A stretch of 64,000 nucleotides of DNA, from contig JAHBZZ010000003.1 in the NCBI GenBank assembly GCA_019635215.1, positions 62,001 through 126,000 on the forward strand. The letters are read 5' to 3'. Every line of letters begins with the position of its first letter. Positions within the stretch are counted from its first letter, which is position 1. Made by a program: the position numbers and the translations under genes. This stretch comes from Nitrosomonas sp. (GTDB lineage Bacteria; Pseudomonadota; Gammaproteobacteria; Burkholderiales; Nitrosomonadaceae). The notes beneath the pieces were generated by a model that was given only the letters and a program-made list of their open reading frames with translations, was not told the origin of the DNA and searched no databases. Below are positions 49,490-58,626 of this stretch, one piece after another.

Positions 49490-50297
49490 ATGGACAGTTT
49501 AACCGAGCTTTTCTGCCTTATGGATGATTTTTGTCACCTGTTCGAGCCCGCTTTAGAGCATCGCCTTCTGGAAACAGGGGCAAAAAAGCGTAAGCGCCGC
49601 AGTGAGTTGAGCTTATCGGAATTGATGACATTGACCGTTTTATTCCATCAGTTGCGCTTTCGCCAATTCAAAAGTTTCTACCTGGCCTACGTGTGCCGCC
49701 ACTTGCGGGCTGAGTTTCCGAAGCTGCCGAGCTATCAACGATGCGTGGCTTCTACCACGCTGTGTGGTTCCCCTGGTAGCCTTGTTTGAGGTGCTCAAAG
49801 GTCAATGTGACGGGATTTCCATCGCTGATGCTACTGCAATCGCCGTTTGCGATAACCGGCGCATCGCCCGCCATCGGGTCTTTGCAGACAGTGCCAAGGC
49901 GTGGCAAGACCTCAATGGGTTGGTTCTATGGATTCAAGCTCCACACCATTATCAACTCCAAGGGTGAGTTATCCGCCTCAAGCTCACTCCGGGTAATGTG
50001 GATGACCGTCAGCCCATACCTGATCTCTGCAAGAGAATGTTCGGTCAATTGTTCGCCGATAAGGGTTACATTGCCCATTGGCTCACTGAGGTACTGGCCC
50101 AGCAAAACCTTCAACTCATCACCCCCCTCAAGAAAAACATGAAACCCGTACCCCGCACCGAGTTCGAGAAAGCCATTCTGCGCCGGCGTTCCCTGATCGA
50201 AACAGTCTTCGACAAATTGAAAAATCTTTGCCAGATCGAGCACACCCGCCATCGTTCTCCCTTCAATTTCCTCGTCAATCTGATGGCTGGCTGTTGA
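49490..50297 (+). pseudogene. IS982-family transposase, degraded
   Basis: Starts at ATG 49490 behind AAGGAG (MDSLTELFCLMDDFCHLFEP). The IS982 pattern is clear: LTVLFHQLRFRQFKSFYLAY, AVCDNRRIARHRVF, KTSMGWFYGFKLHT, VDDRQPIPDLCKRMFGQLF, LITPLKKNM and RRRSLIETVFDKLKNLCQIE. To read it all one must switch frame near 49770, near 49900 and near 49975. The C-terminus is cut by IS21 (stop TGA belongs to the IS21 end). Confidence 0.85.
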
Positions 50298-50398
50298 CAC
50301 CGGTCGAAAATTGACCAGAAAAAGCTAGTTGTAACGGTTGAAAATTGACCAGGTAATTTCCGTATCCTGCCTAAATTTTAGGCAGGAGAATTTAAGAG

Positions 50399-51906
50399 GT
50401 GATTACCATGGTTATGTATGCAAAGATACGGCGGATGTTTTACCGTGAACATTTGTCGATTAATGAGATTCAACGAAGAACGAGTCTGTCACGGAACACG
50501 ATCAAGAAGTGGTTGAAAGCGCCAAGTGACAGTGCTGTTAAATATCAAAGGGCGAAGAAGCCCGGCAAGCTGACACCATTTGAATCCAGATTGTTGCTGG
50601 CGCTGGAAGCGGATGCCCGCCGTCCCAGGAAAGACCGGCGCACTGCCAAGATGCTGTTCCAGGAAATCAGGAAGGACGGCTATGTTGGCGGTTATACGAT
50701 TGTGTGCGAATTTATCCGTAACTGGCGTACTCAAGGAAGCCAGAGTAAAACGGCGTATGTACCACTGAAGTTTGCGCTGGGTGAAGCGTTTCAGTTTGAC
50801 TGGAGCGAGGAATGGCTGGTGATCGGCGGTATTCACCGTAAAATGTTGGCAGCACATACCAAGCTATGCGCCAGCCGTGCTTTCATGTTGTCGGGCTATC
50901 CGTCACAAAGTCACGAAATGCTGTTTGATGCGCACACCCGTGCATTTGCGGCTTTTGGCGGCGTGCCGCAGCGCGGCATTTACGACAACATGAAGACCGC
51001 CGTGGACAAAGTATCCAAAGGCAACGGACGTGTGGTGAATACGCGCTTCTTTGCCATGACGGCACATTACCTGTTCGACCCTGATTTTTGTAATGTTGCT
51101 TCCGGCTGGGAGAAAGGCGTTGTCGAGAAGAATGTTCAGGATATGCGTCGCTGCATCTGGAATGAAGCCAAACAGCAGCCATTCAGCTCATTCGATGATC
51201 TGAACAACTGGCTTGAGGCACGCTGCCGCGCGTTGTGGTCTGAAATCGAGCATCCGGATTATGCGGGTATCACCCTCGCCGACGCATTGGAACAGGAACA
51301 GCTGTACCTGATGCCGATGCCGGCACCGTTCGATGGTTATATCGAAGTATTGGCACGGGTATCCAGCACGTGTCTAATCACATTACTGCGCAACCGTTAT
51401 TCCGCTCCCTGCCGTCTGGCCAATCAGATGGTGGCCGTTCATCAGTATGCCGACCGCATCAAGATCGTCCATAATAACGCCGTGGCAGCCTGTCATAGCC
51501 GCCTGTTGAATGGCGACCAGGTCAGCTATGACTGGCAGCACTATATTCCGGTCATCGAAAAGAAACCGGGCGCTTTGCGCAACGGTGCGCCATTTGCCGA
51601 ACTGCCGGCACCTTTGCTGCAGTTGCAGACTGCGCTGCGGCGCAGGGAGCGCCAGCAGGCTGATCGAATCATGGCCAAGGTACTTCAGCCTGGTGCCAAC
51701 GCATGGGCTGGAAGCGGTGCTGGTTGCCGTTGAATTGGTATTGGAATCCGGCGCCCAGTGCCGAGCATGTCTCCAATGTATTGGCACGGTTGAAACACAC
51801 CGACATGCCGGCGTCAGTGGAAACAACGCTGAAACTCAAGGAAGAACCACAGGCCGATACGGCGCGCTATGATCGCCTGAATACCAAAGAGGTGCCGCAT
51901 GTCTGA
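50399..51906 (+). pseudogene. istA: IS21 transposase IstA, frameshifted
   Basis: Starts at GTG 50399, ATG 50408 or ATG 50414. An HTH region (REHLSINEIQRRTSLSRNTI) is followed by a DDE core: FQFDWSEEW, the IYDNMKTAV motif, and EKNVQDMRRCIW. After codon 430 the frame must shift twice (about 51690 and about 51750) to recover the conserved end SLVPTHGLEAVLVAVELVLE then PSAEHV and TARYDRLNTKEVPHV. It overlaps istB by 8 bp, as usual. Probably inactive. Confidence 0.9.
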
Positions 51907-52658
51907 TATTATCGCGCAGTTCAAAGCGCTGAAATTATATGGCATGGCGGGTTGCTATTCCGAGCTAAGACAGCAGAATACGTCCGATGTCGCTGAAAGT
52001 TTTAATTTCGCAAATACACTGTTAAACCAGTTACTCCAGGCTGAAACCACCGAGCGCAACATCCGTTCCATCCGCTATCAAACCCAAGCCGCCAGATTCC
52101 CGGTGCAGCGCCACTTACAGGGATTCGATTTCAATCAGTCCAAAGTCGATCCACAACTGATTCATCAACTGGCTACGATGGAATTTACCGCCGTCGCACA
52201 GAACCTGGTGCTGGTCGGCGGCACCGGTACTGGCAAAACGCACCTGGCTATTGCCATCGGCACTTCAGGCATACAGTATCACAATAAAAAGGTGCGCTTC
52301 GGAAGCCGCCATTGATCTGGCCAATAGCCTGGAACAGGAAAAATCAGCGGGCAAACAGGGCAGGCTTGCCCTGCGGCTGTTGCAGATCGATCTGGTCATT
52401 CTCGATGAACTGGGCTATCTGCCATTCTCACAGGCCGGGGGTGCACTACTGTTTCATCTGCTCTCCAGGTTGTATGAACGCACCAGTGTCATTATCACCA
52501 CCAATCTCGCATTCGCAGAATGGAGTAACGTATTCATCGACGCCAAAATGATCACCGCACTGCTGGATCGACTCACACACCATTGCCACATCATCGAAAC
52601 CGGCAACGAGTCTTTCCGCTACAAACAAAGCACTGCCAATGCAAAGATCAGAATATAG
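51899..52658 (+). pseudogene. istB: IS21 helper ATPase IstB, frameshifted
   Basis: DnaA/DnaC-like AAA+ ATPase that helps IstA. The first part ends in [19 protein letters not shown] (Walker A) and a premature stop at 52313-52315; a one-base shift near 52300 recovers [13 protein letters not shown], then [16 protein letters not shown] (Walker B) and the sensor region. One frameshift splits it. Confidence 0.9.
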
Positions 52659-53034
52659 CAGCGGGAAAAAGAAAAATACTCACCAGAAGAAAATCTGGTC
52701 GATTCGTAGTCAATGACAACAAACTAAAACATCAACAGGAGGCAAAATACCAATTCAGTCTGGTCGACTTATCCACAGATGCGTAGTATCCTGCGCTCTG
52801 TTTTCCCCTGGTCAAATTTCAACCGTAATGGGTGGTCATTTTTATACCGGTATCAACATCTTACGTAAAATGGCAGACGTCCACCTCTTCTTTTTTTATC
52901 CCGAACTTAGGTTAATAATAGGGTTAATCAAGTTTCTCATGCTTTGATTAGCCACTATACAAAAACTTCACAAAATTTTTAGATTCTCTTAATGACTGGA
53001 ATTGAGATTTTTTTAGCAAAAATTTATTCTTGTT

Positions 53035-53053
53035 GGATGGATGGATGGATGGA
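53035..53053 (+). repeat. GGAT tetranucleotide repeat
   Basis: Four full GGAT units plus GGA in a row. It lies in a short open frame of no known function just before the recombinase remnant. Confidence 0.85.
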
Positions 53054-53080
53054 AGGTACCAGTGGTGGGAGGGCCATCAT

Positions 53081-53192
53081 GCAAGGTCTGTCACCAGAGC
53101 AGCGGTTACAAGATGGTTATGCTCGGCAGATGGTCAGCCGGGAATTGGGGCATGACTGGGTGCAGATTACTGCGGTTTATTGTGGGAGGTAA
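53081..53192 (+). pseudogene. Possible tyrosine recombinase C-terminal remnant
   Basis: The frame ending at 53192 reads ...QRLQDGYARQMVSRELGHDW then VQITAVYCGR and stop. The piece VSRELGHxxxQITAVY closely follows the last conserved motif of tyrosine integrases (SxxLGHxxxxxTxxYL, with the histidine and catalytic tyrosine). No upstream catalytic arginine part is present, so it is a fragment of about 37 residues. It marks the junction between the IS cluster and the defence island. A chance match cannot be excluded. Confidence 0.45.
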
Positions 53193-53239
53193 GCAGCGAT
53201 GCCAGGATCAGACGGTCGCCGTTTGTTCTGCTCCATGCC

Positions 53240-54724
53240 TTACTTTAGTTCCGCCAGCACCGTGCGGAAACTCGCCAACCCCGCTTCCAGGTTCTCGATG
53301 ATCTCTTCCGCCAGCTCATCCGGTTCCGGTAGGTTGTCGAGATCGGTCAGGCTTTTGTCTTTCAACCAGAACACATCCAGGCTGGTTTTGTCGCGCACGA
53401 TCAGTTCTTCATAACTGAACGCCCGCCAGCGGCTCTCTGGATTTTTCTCTGCATCCCAGGTTTGTTTGCGCTGATGGCGGTTTTCCGGGTTGTAGCACTG
53501 GATAAACTCGGACAAATCCTCGAAACGCAGCGGCTTTTTCTTCAGGGTGTGGTGAATGTTGGTGCGGTAGTCGTAGTACCAGACTTTTTTGGTCCAGGGC
53601 TTGGGGCTGGCCGGTTGGTTATCGAAGAACAATACATTCGCTTTTACGCCGTGTGCGTAAAAAATGCCGGTGGGTAAGCGCAGAATCGTATGCAGGTCGG
53701 TGTTTTCCAGCAGCTTCCAGCGAATCGTCTCGCCCGCGCCGCCTTCAAATAACACGTTATCCGGCACCACCACGGCGGCCTTGCCGGTGGTTTTGAGCAT
53801 GGTGCGAATATGCTGCACAAAGTTAAGCTGTTTGTTGGACGTAGTGGCCCAGAAATCCTGGCGGTTGTAGGTCAGGTCATCGGTTTCCTGTTCACCTTCT
53901 TCATTGGTAAAGCTCATGGTGCTTTTTTTTCCAAACGGCGGGTTGGCCAGCACATAATCAAAACTTTGCGGACTTTGCGCCACCAAGGCATCATTGGATG
54001 ACACCATGCTATCGCCATCGATCTCGCCGATGTTATGCAGGAACATATTCATCAAACACAATCGGCGGGTGTTAGCGACAATCTCATTACCGTAAAAAGT
54101 TTGGTGTTTCAGAAAGGTTTTTTGCGCTTTATCCAACTTGTAATTGTCTGGATTGGTAATGAAATCATAGGTGGCGAGGAAAAAACCGCCGGTACCACAG
54201 GCCGGATCGGCAATAGTTTTGCCCGGTTCTGGCCGTACACACTCCACCATGGCGCGAATCAAGGCACGTGGCGTGAAATACTGGCCAGCGCCGGATTTGG
54301 TGTCCTCGGCATTCTTTTCCAGCAATCCTTCGTAAATATCGCCTTTAACGTCTGCCCCCATGGTTGCCCACTGGGTACTGTCCACCATATCGACCAGCCG
54401 GTAGAGTTTTGCCGGGTCCTGAATTTTATTCTGGGCCTTGGTGAAAATTTGTCCCAGCATCCCTTTGTACGTACCCAGCGCGCGCAATAATTCCACATAA
54501 TGCACCTCCAGCTCAGCACCGCGTTTGGTTTTCAGTGTCTGCCAACTGTGTTTTTTCGGGATGCCGACATCGCGGTTATACGGTGGCCTGGAATACTCAT
54601 CTGCCATCTTCAGGAAAATCAGGTAGGTGAGCTGTTCAAGATAATCGCCATAGCCGACTCCGTCGTCGCGCAGAGTGGTACAGAAACTCCAGACTTTGGA
54701 AATAATTGGGGCAGTAGGGCTCAT
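53240..54724 (-). CDS. hsdM: Type I restriction-modification methyltransferase subunit
   Basis: 494 residues, full length. N6-adenine methyltransferase of a type I system. The N-terminal HsdM domain (about 1-140) is followed by the SAM-binding motif DPACGTGGF (173-181) and catalytic NPPF (261-264). It is the last gene of the operon; its ATG overlaps the stop of the AlbA-type gene by 4 bp. It is separated from hsdS by the embedded Argonaute and toxin genes, an unusual order. Confidence 0.97.
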   Translation of the reverse strand: MSPTAPIISKVWSFCTTLRDDGVGYGDYLEQLTYLIFLKMADEYSRPPYNRDVGIPKKHSWQTLKTKRGAELEVHYVELLRALGTYKGMLGQIFTKAQNKIQDPAKLYRLVDMVDSTQWATMGADVKGDIYEGLLEKNAEDTKSGAGQYFTPRALIRAMVECVRPEPGKTIADPACGTGGFFLATYDFITNPDNYKLDKAQKTFLKHQTFYGNEIVANTRRLCLMNMFLHNIGEIDGDSMVSSNDALVAQSPQSFDYVLANPPFGKKSTMSFTNEEGEQETDDLTYNRQDFWATTSNKQLNFVQHIRTMLKTTGKAAVVVPDNVLFEGGAGETIRWKLLENTDLHTILRLPTGIFYAHGVKANVLFFDNQPASPKPWTKKVWYYDYRTNIHHTLKKKPLRFEDLSEFIQCYNPENRHQRKQTWDAEKNPESRWRAFSYEELIVRDKTSLDVFWLKDKSLTDLDNLPEPDELAEEIIENLEAGLASFRTVLAELK

Positions 54725-56289
54725 GTATTTTCACTTGCTCTGTATTGGGCCAGGGTGTGCCTGCCTTTTTCTGTTAATCGGTATTTTTGGGTTGGGCTAC
54801 GCGGGGAATCTGGCTGGGTCATTTCTACCAAACCATTATCCAAAGCAGGCTGCAAATAGTTCTGGATAAATGTTGGCCGGTGATTCAGCTCCAGCTCTTC
54901 CAGCAGGGCTTTGGTGCCCAAAGGTTCAGCTTTCAAAGCATCCAGCAAACGGGTTACTTGTTCGGTTACTTGTTCGGTTACTTGTTCGGTTACTTGTTCG
55001 GTTACTTGCTGGATGGCTTGTTCTGTCTCAGCAAACCCCGCGTGTACCGGCAGGCGGATCAGAAACCAGGTGCGGTTTTCATCGGTTTCAAATACCGGCG
55101 CAGGTGAGCCATTGGCCGCCATCACCCGTAGGATTTTAGGGATGCCGGTAGAGCGGCCTTCGGTCAAATCCAGCTCTTTGAGGAACTCGCCGATACGCCG
55201 GTTGCGGTAACGGCGGCTGACGGCTTTACCTGCCTGCAAGTCTTTCAGGCAGATGGAACGGTCAGGGCCGGGAAAACTCAACACCATCAGTTCTTCTGCG
55301 GTAATACGAATTTCCACCGGCTCGCGGATTTCATAGGAACGGTGATAAACCGCATTCACTACCGCTTCTTCGATGGCGGCTAGGGGGAAATTCCAGAAGC
55401 GCTCAGCCTCCGGCTTGTGTGGGTGCTTAACGACCGTCTCGGTTAAATAATGACGCCCGATATAATCCACCGCATCGCGGGTAATGCGCCCCAGCGGCCC
55501 GAGAAACTCTTTTTCCTCAAATCTGTCCCCGCCCGGCCCATCGGGAAAATACACCACATCAATCTGGGTAGCAGGGAAAAACTGCTCCGGGTGCTCATTG
55601 AAAAACAGCAGGCCTACGTTCTTCGGGAACGCCATTTCCGCAGGGCCAGATACGACATTCATACGGCGACCCAGAGCCGCTACATCCAGCGAGCTTGCCT
55701 CTGCTGCCAGTTCACTGCCGATTTCCTGCAAAAACTCTCGCATTAAATAGGGTGATAAATCATTCAAGATGGCCGACTGCCGGTAACGATCATCAAACGG
55801 CGCCGTAGCCGCCAGTGACAGCAACTCCCGCTCATCTTCGCCTTTGGCGCGCACGGTACTGGTGTGCTTGCGAATATAAAACGCCCAGTCGGATTTTTTA
55901 TCGCTCAGACTCACTCGCGCTTTATAAGGTCGGGTTTCACCGCCCGGCACCCATAACACCAGAATCAAGCTGTCTTGTACTTCATAGGTAGCCGTTAGTG
56001 GATGATAGGGCGGCTGGATGGCCGAGTTGCCCTGGTTTAGCAACTCTTTCTGAATACTGTCGATCTGCTTCGGCAACAAACCAATAGGCGGCAATACCGG
56101 TTGCCCATTCTTCTCCTCCACGCCGATCACCACATAACCGCCACCCAGATTATGAAAGTCGTTAGCGAAAGCGCAGACACTGTGCAGGATGGATTCTGGA
56201 TTCCAGCCGGACTTGTATTCAATGCGCTCACTTTCGATGGTGCGCTGGTGGAGCAGGTCGTGGAGATTGATGGGGAGTTTGGACATCAT
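54721..56289 (-). CDS. AlbA_2/HATPase_c_4 (Schlafen-AAA-like) protein with winged-helix tail
   Basis: 522 residues. The N-terminal AlbA_2 domain (residues about 10-140) begins [20 protein letters not shown] and carries GGGYVVIGVEE. The central part has AIEEAVVNAVYHRSYE, the N-box of HATPase_c_4, and VLSFPGPDR. The C-terminal 80 residues look like a winged helix (KALLEELELNHRPTFIQNYL). Between them the linker has a repeated EQVT unit coded by a 12-bp DNA repeat. Proteins of this kind often occur inside type I R-M operons; their role is unclear and may be regulatory. Start ATG 56289 or 56286, abutting the upstream stop. Confidence 0.88.
   Translation of the reverse strand: MMSKLPINLHDLLHQRTIESERIEYKSGWNPESILHSVCAFANDFHNLGGGYVVIGVEEKNGQPVLPPIGLLPKQIDSIQKELLNQGNSAIQPPYHPLTATYEVQDSLILVLWVPGGETRPYKARVSLSDKKSDWAFYIRKHTSTVRAKGEDERELLSLAATAPFDDRYRQSAILNDLSPYLMREFLQEIGSELAAEASSLDVAALGRRMNVVSGPAEMAFPKNVGLLFFNEHPEQFFPATQIDVVYFPDGPGGDRFEEKEFLGPLGRITRDAVDYIGRHYLTETVVKHPHKPEAERFWNFPLAAIEEAVVNAVYHRSYEIREPVEIRITAEELMVLSFPGPDRSICLKDLQAGKAVSRRYRNRRIGEFLKELDLTEGRSTGIPKILRVMAANGSPAPVFETDENRTWFLIRLPVHAGFAETEQAIQQVTEQVTEQVTEQVTEQVTRLLDALKAEPLGTKALLEELELNHRPTFIQNYLQPALDNGLVEMTQPDSPRSPTQKYRLTEKGRHTLAQYRASENT
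54952..55008 (-). repeat. 12-bp in-frame tandem repeat in the AlbA-type gene
   Basis: On the plus strand ggttacttgttc is repeated, four full units and a final ggttacttg. On the coding strand it gives the peptide unit EQVT repeated (QQVTEQVTEQVT...). Being a multiple of 3, changes in copy number alter linker length without breaking the frame. Confidence 0.95.
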
Positions 56290-56481
56290 TCAGGAATTCG
56301 TGCCAGTTTCAGCCTTTACAGCCACATCGGCATCCACCAACACGGGCTGCCCATCCTGCCAGATCACTACGGGCTGCCCCAGTCGTCGCTTTTTATCCAA
56401 TTCCTTTGTAACGGCATCTTGCAAAGCCTGTAATATTTCCTGGCTTTTGGGGGAGGTTTGTTCTGTTATTGTGACTTTCAT
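56290..56481 (-). CDS. Small protein, putative antitoxin of the zeta-like kinase
   Basis: 63 residues. The pattern [20 protein letters not shown] is one I associate with small proteins coded next to zeta-toxin-like kinases. The N-terminal half looks helical, the middle beta-rich. It overlaps the zeta-like gene's stop by 4 bp (ATGA) and its own stop touches the AlbA-type gene's start. The antitoxin role is inferred only from position. Confidence 0.6.
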   Translation of the reverse strand: MKVTITEQTSPKSQEILQALQDAVTKELDKKRRLGQPVVIWQDGQPVLVDADVAVKAETGTNS

Positions 56482-57050
56482 TGCTTTGCCTCCTGTACTA
56501 ACTGTTGATACATCGTTTCGTTCACCACATTACGCCCGTTTGGTGTTTGTTCAAAAACCTGCATGGGTGTACCGCTGACGTTCATAAAGCAGACACAGTA
56601 ATCGACTGTTGAACTGAATGCGTAGAGCAGATGATACAAGCTGCGGGGAAAGCGGCGCTGAATATCATCTGCCGGAATGTTATGCCCGCCCTGCCGAACC
56701 CGCTCTGTTACCCGCATTTTTGACATTTCCACACTGGGCAGTGCGAGGTAAATCAACTCGATTCGCCAGCCTTCGGCCTGTAAACGCTTAATCAAACGCA
56801 GATAGCTGCGGCCCGATAGCGTGGTTTCAAAAGCAAAATCCTGTCGGGCTTTAATGCGGGATTCAATTTCTTGAAGAAAAATCCTGCTGGCAGTTAGCAA
56901 TTCACGTTCTGGTGCAAGCGGTGACAAGCCTGCCGCAATCAGGTCAGCATTGATAAAATGTGAGCACTTCGCCACCTTGGGCAGGTAATTCAAGGCAAAG
57001 GTAGTTTTACCTGCCCCATTTGGGCCAGCGATAATCCAGCAAGTTGGCAT
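56478..57050 (-). CDS. Zeta-toxin-like P-loop kinase
   Basis: 190 residues from ATG 57050. P-loop [12 protein letters not shown] (residues 9-20), the [11 protein letters not shown] stretch (D36, catalytic in zeta toxins) and [19 protein letters not shown] follow in the order known from zeta/PezT-like proteins, which phosphorylate UDP-N-acetylglucosamine. Many short chromosomal versions exist without proven toxicity. The frame continues upstream to 57242, but that region is the AlbA-type fragment in another frame. Confidence 0.82.
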   Translation of the reverse strand: MPTCWIIAGPNGAGKTTFALNYLPKVAKCSHFINADLIAAGLSPLAPERELLTASRIFLQEIESRIKARQDFAFETTLSGRSYLRLIKRLQAEGWRIELIYLALPSVEMSKMRVTERVRQGGHNIPADDIQRRFPRSLYHLLYAFSSTVDYCVCFMNVSGTPMQVFEQTPNGRNVVNETMYQQLVQEAKQ

Positions 57051-57092
57051 TACGAATTGCCTCGCTTTTGGATAGAAATACTGAAGCGGTAT

Positions 57093-57196
57093 AGGATGGA
57101 TTCTGAATTCCAGTCTGTCTTGTATTCGATGCGCTCGCTTTCCACTGTGCGATGGTGGAGGAGGTTGTCGAGGTTGATGGGGAGTTTGGGGGTCAT
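57093..57196 (-). pseudogene. Duplicated 5' fragment of the AlbA-type gene
   Basis: Read from ATG 57196 on the minus strand, the first 35 codons give [20 protein letters not shown] and on to [12 protein letters not shown], which pair with KLPINLHDLLHQRTIESERI and EYKSGWNPESIL at the start of the intact gene (56289). After this the similarity ends. It begins 8 bp after the Argonaute stop. A gene copy has evidently been cut here. Confidence 0.85.
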
Positions 57197-57204
57197 AGTT
57201 CCCA

Positions 57205-58626
57205 TTACATGTAGTAGCCATACCGAATTTGTGGCCGATCATTCTCGTCCAGATATTTCATGATTTCTCCCACCTTCCTAGCGCAGCTAAGCGTTATCGG
57301 ATATTTGCCGTCCAGCTGGGTGTTGTTCCAATTCATTTTGGTCAGGGCCAAGATTTCCTTTGCTAGGAACGCGGGGCTTTGCTCTGATCTTACAACACGT
57401 AACTCAAGTGGTTGTGGAATGTACATACCAGGATAAGTCTTGTAATACCAGATAGAACCGCGAGTGTAGAGCAACTGGCGTTGTTCATTGAGAACAAGGG
57501 AGGTGCCACGGTAGGGCGGATACGCTCCATTTCTGAAGAGTCGGAGCTGTGAATCCATGACCGTTACGAAATCTACCGTGTCGATGCGTAAATCCGAGGC
57601 AGCACCCATGAACCCGGACATTTCCGGATCAGAGAAATTGGATGTTTTATGCACCACCACTCGCCTAGGATACATTCTCATCGCGTTCCGATACTCTTCC
57701 AGGGCTGCCTTGAACAAGGTGCAAGCTTGCTCTTCAGATAGCCTCGGCACGCGATCTCCCTTTTCTAAATGAACCGGGGTGCCACGTAGAATCAAACCAT
57801 TACCCAGCTCATCGAAAACCTGGGCCAGACTAGTATTGAGAGTCTTCTTGTCTCTACTGCGATAGAAAGCCACTCCCAATGCACAGGAGAGCAAATTGCT
57901 GTCTGCTTTCTCCAAGCGCCAAGGGTTGGTCGCACCAGCTTTATAATATAGGGCCGTCGCCAAATTCCAGGCTTTGGTTGCATCATCCTGCTGACCCTTA
58001 CTACCAGAGATGAGCGATTCTACCCTCACCAACTGTAGTGGCTTACCCAAATGCATCGCCTTTGCTTTCAGTGCCCTACGGAAATTCAGCTCTGATTGAA
58101 CTTCGATACTTTCTTCGAGCTTTTCCTCATCTCCAACAGGTGCCTCCTTACTGACAGCATCGAAAATTGGCTTCGGAAGCACACAAATAATCACATCAAC
58201 TGGTCGATTCTGTGCGAGAAATTTTATCTCCTCATAATAAAGATTAATGGCCTCTTCTATTCGCTGTGAGCGATTTTTTATTTTGGTGATTTTTTCTATG
58301 TCCACCTGCCTGAGCGATCGCCCCAAATCCTGGTTGAATACTAATTCCGCATGAAAACCAACATCCTTATTGAACCCACAGAAATCCGGAAAAAGATTAT
58401 ATTTACGATCATCTTCAATATCTTTTATAGGAGACTTCATCCTCTCAAGAAGACTTGAAAGATCTTCAAGATCTTTGCTTGTCCCTATAGCACCCAACAG
58501 GATATTAGTTCGCCGAGTCAGAGAGCCCTTGTCATATACCCCATAAGCTGCGATACCTCGCCTTGGACAGATATGCACTCCATTAAAAAATTCGAGCCTT
58601 GGCTCATTGATATGCACCAGCTTCAT
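57205..58626 (-). CDS. Short prokaryotic Argonaute (MID-PIWI)
   Basis: 473 residues, the size of short pAgos, which lack the N and PAZ domains. The MID part (about 1-245) begins [20 protein letters not shown], and [13 protein letters not shown]...NPWRLEKAD leads into PIWI. PIWI-specific stretches are [19 protein letters not shown] (264-282), [31 protein letters not shown] and [20 protein letters not shown] (427-444), then KVGEIMKYL. The first catalytic position has GVAFY (A253) in place of the usual Asp, so the slicer site is lost. Known short pAgos use guides to sense DNA or RNA and switch on a partner effector with an APAZ domain. Its ATG overlaps the stop of the upstream gene by 4 bp, which marks that gene as the partner. 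Confidence 0.88.
   Translation of the reverse strand: MKLVHINEPRLEFFNGVHICPRRGIAAYGVYDKGSLTRRTNILLGAIGTSKDLEDLSSLLERMKSPIKDIEDDRKYNLFPDFCGFNKDVGFHAELVFNQDLGRSLRQVDIEKITKIKNRSQRIEEAINLYYEEIKFLAQNRPVDVIICVLPKPIFDAVSKEAPVGDEEKLEESIEVQSELNFRRALKAKAMHLGKPLQLVRVESLISGSKGQQDDATKAWNLATALYYKAGATNPWRLEKADSNLLSCALGVAFYRSRDKKTLNTSLAQVFDELGNGLILRGTPVHLEKGDRVPRLSEEQACTLFKAALEEYRNAMRMYPRRVVVHKTSNFSDPEMSGFMGAASDLRIDTVDFVTVMDSQLRLFRNGAYPPYRGTSLVLNEQRQLLYTRGSIWYYKTYPGMYIPQPLELRVVRSEQSPAFLAKEILALTKMNWNNTQLDGKYPITLSCARKVGEIMKYLDENDRPQIRYGYYM

Larger units (their letters stand above)
50292..52858 (+). mobile_element. IS21-family insertion sequence
   Basis: Ends are tgttgacaccggt (50292) and, inverted, tgttgataccggt (52858). 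Inside each end the block gaaaattgacca occurs again (50301-50318 and about 50335-50353 at the left; ggtcaaatttcaaccg and ggtggtcatttttatacc at the right), the multiple-repeat terminal design of IS21. It carries istA and istB, both frameshifted. About 2.57 kb long, inserted in the IS982 transposase gene. Confidence 0.9.
49393..52914 (+). mobile_element. IS982-type insertion sequence interrupted by an IS21 element
   Basis: The outer ends are 56-bp inverted repeats, 49393-49448 and 52859-52914, that match at 52 of 56 positions and begin taacctgagttcgggata. The transposase gene starts 41 bp inside the left end. Its C-terminal few residues are absent: the gene stops at the IS21 junction, and IS982 sequence resumes only at the right inverted repeat, so part of the 3' end has been lost. 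No clear target duplication flanks the element. Confidence 0.75.

Noticed and set aside
54952-55008. Tandem repeat as a CRISPR array
   Set aside because: The 12-bp units are directly adjacent with no spacers and lie in frame inside a gene.
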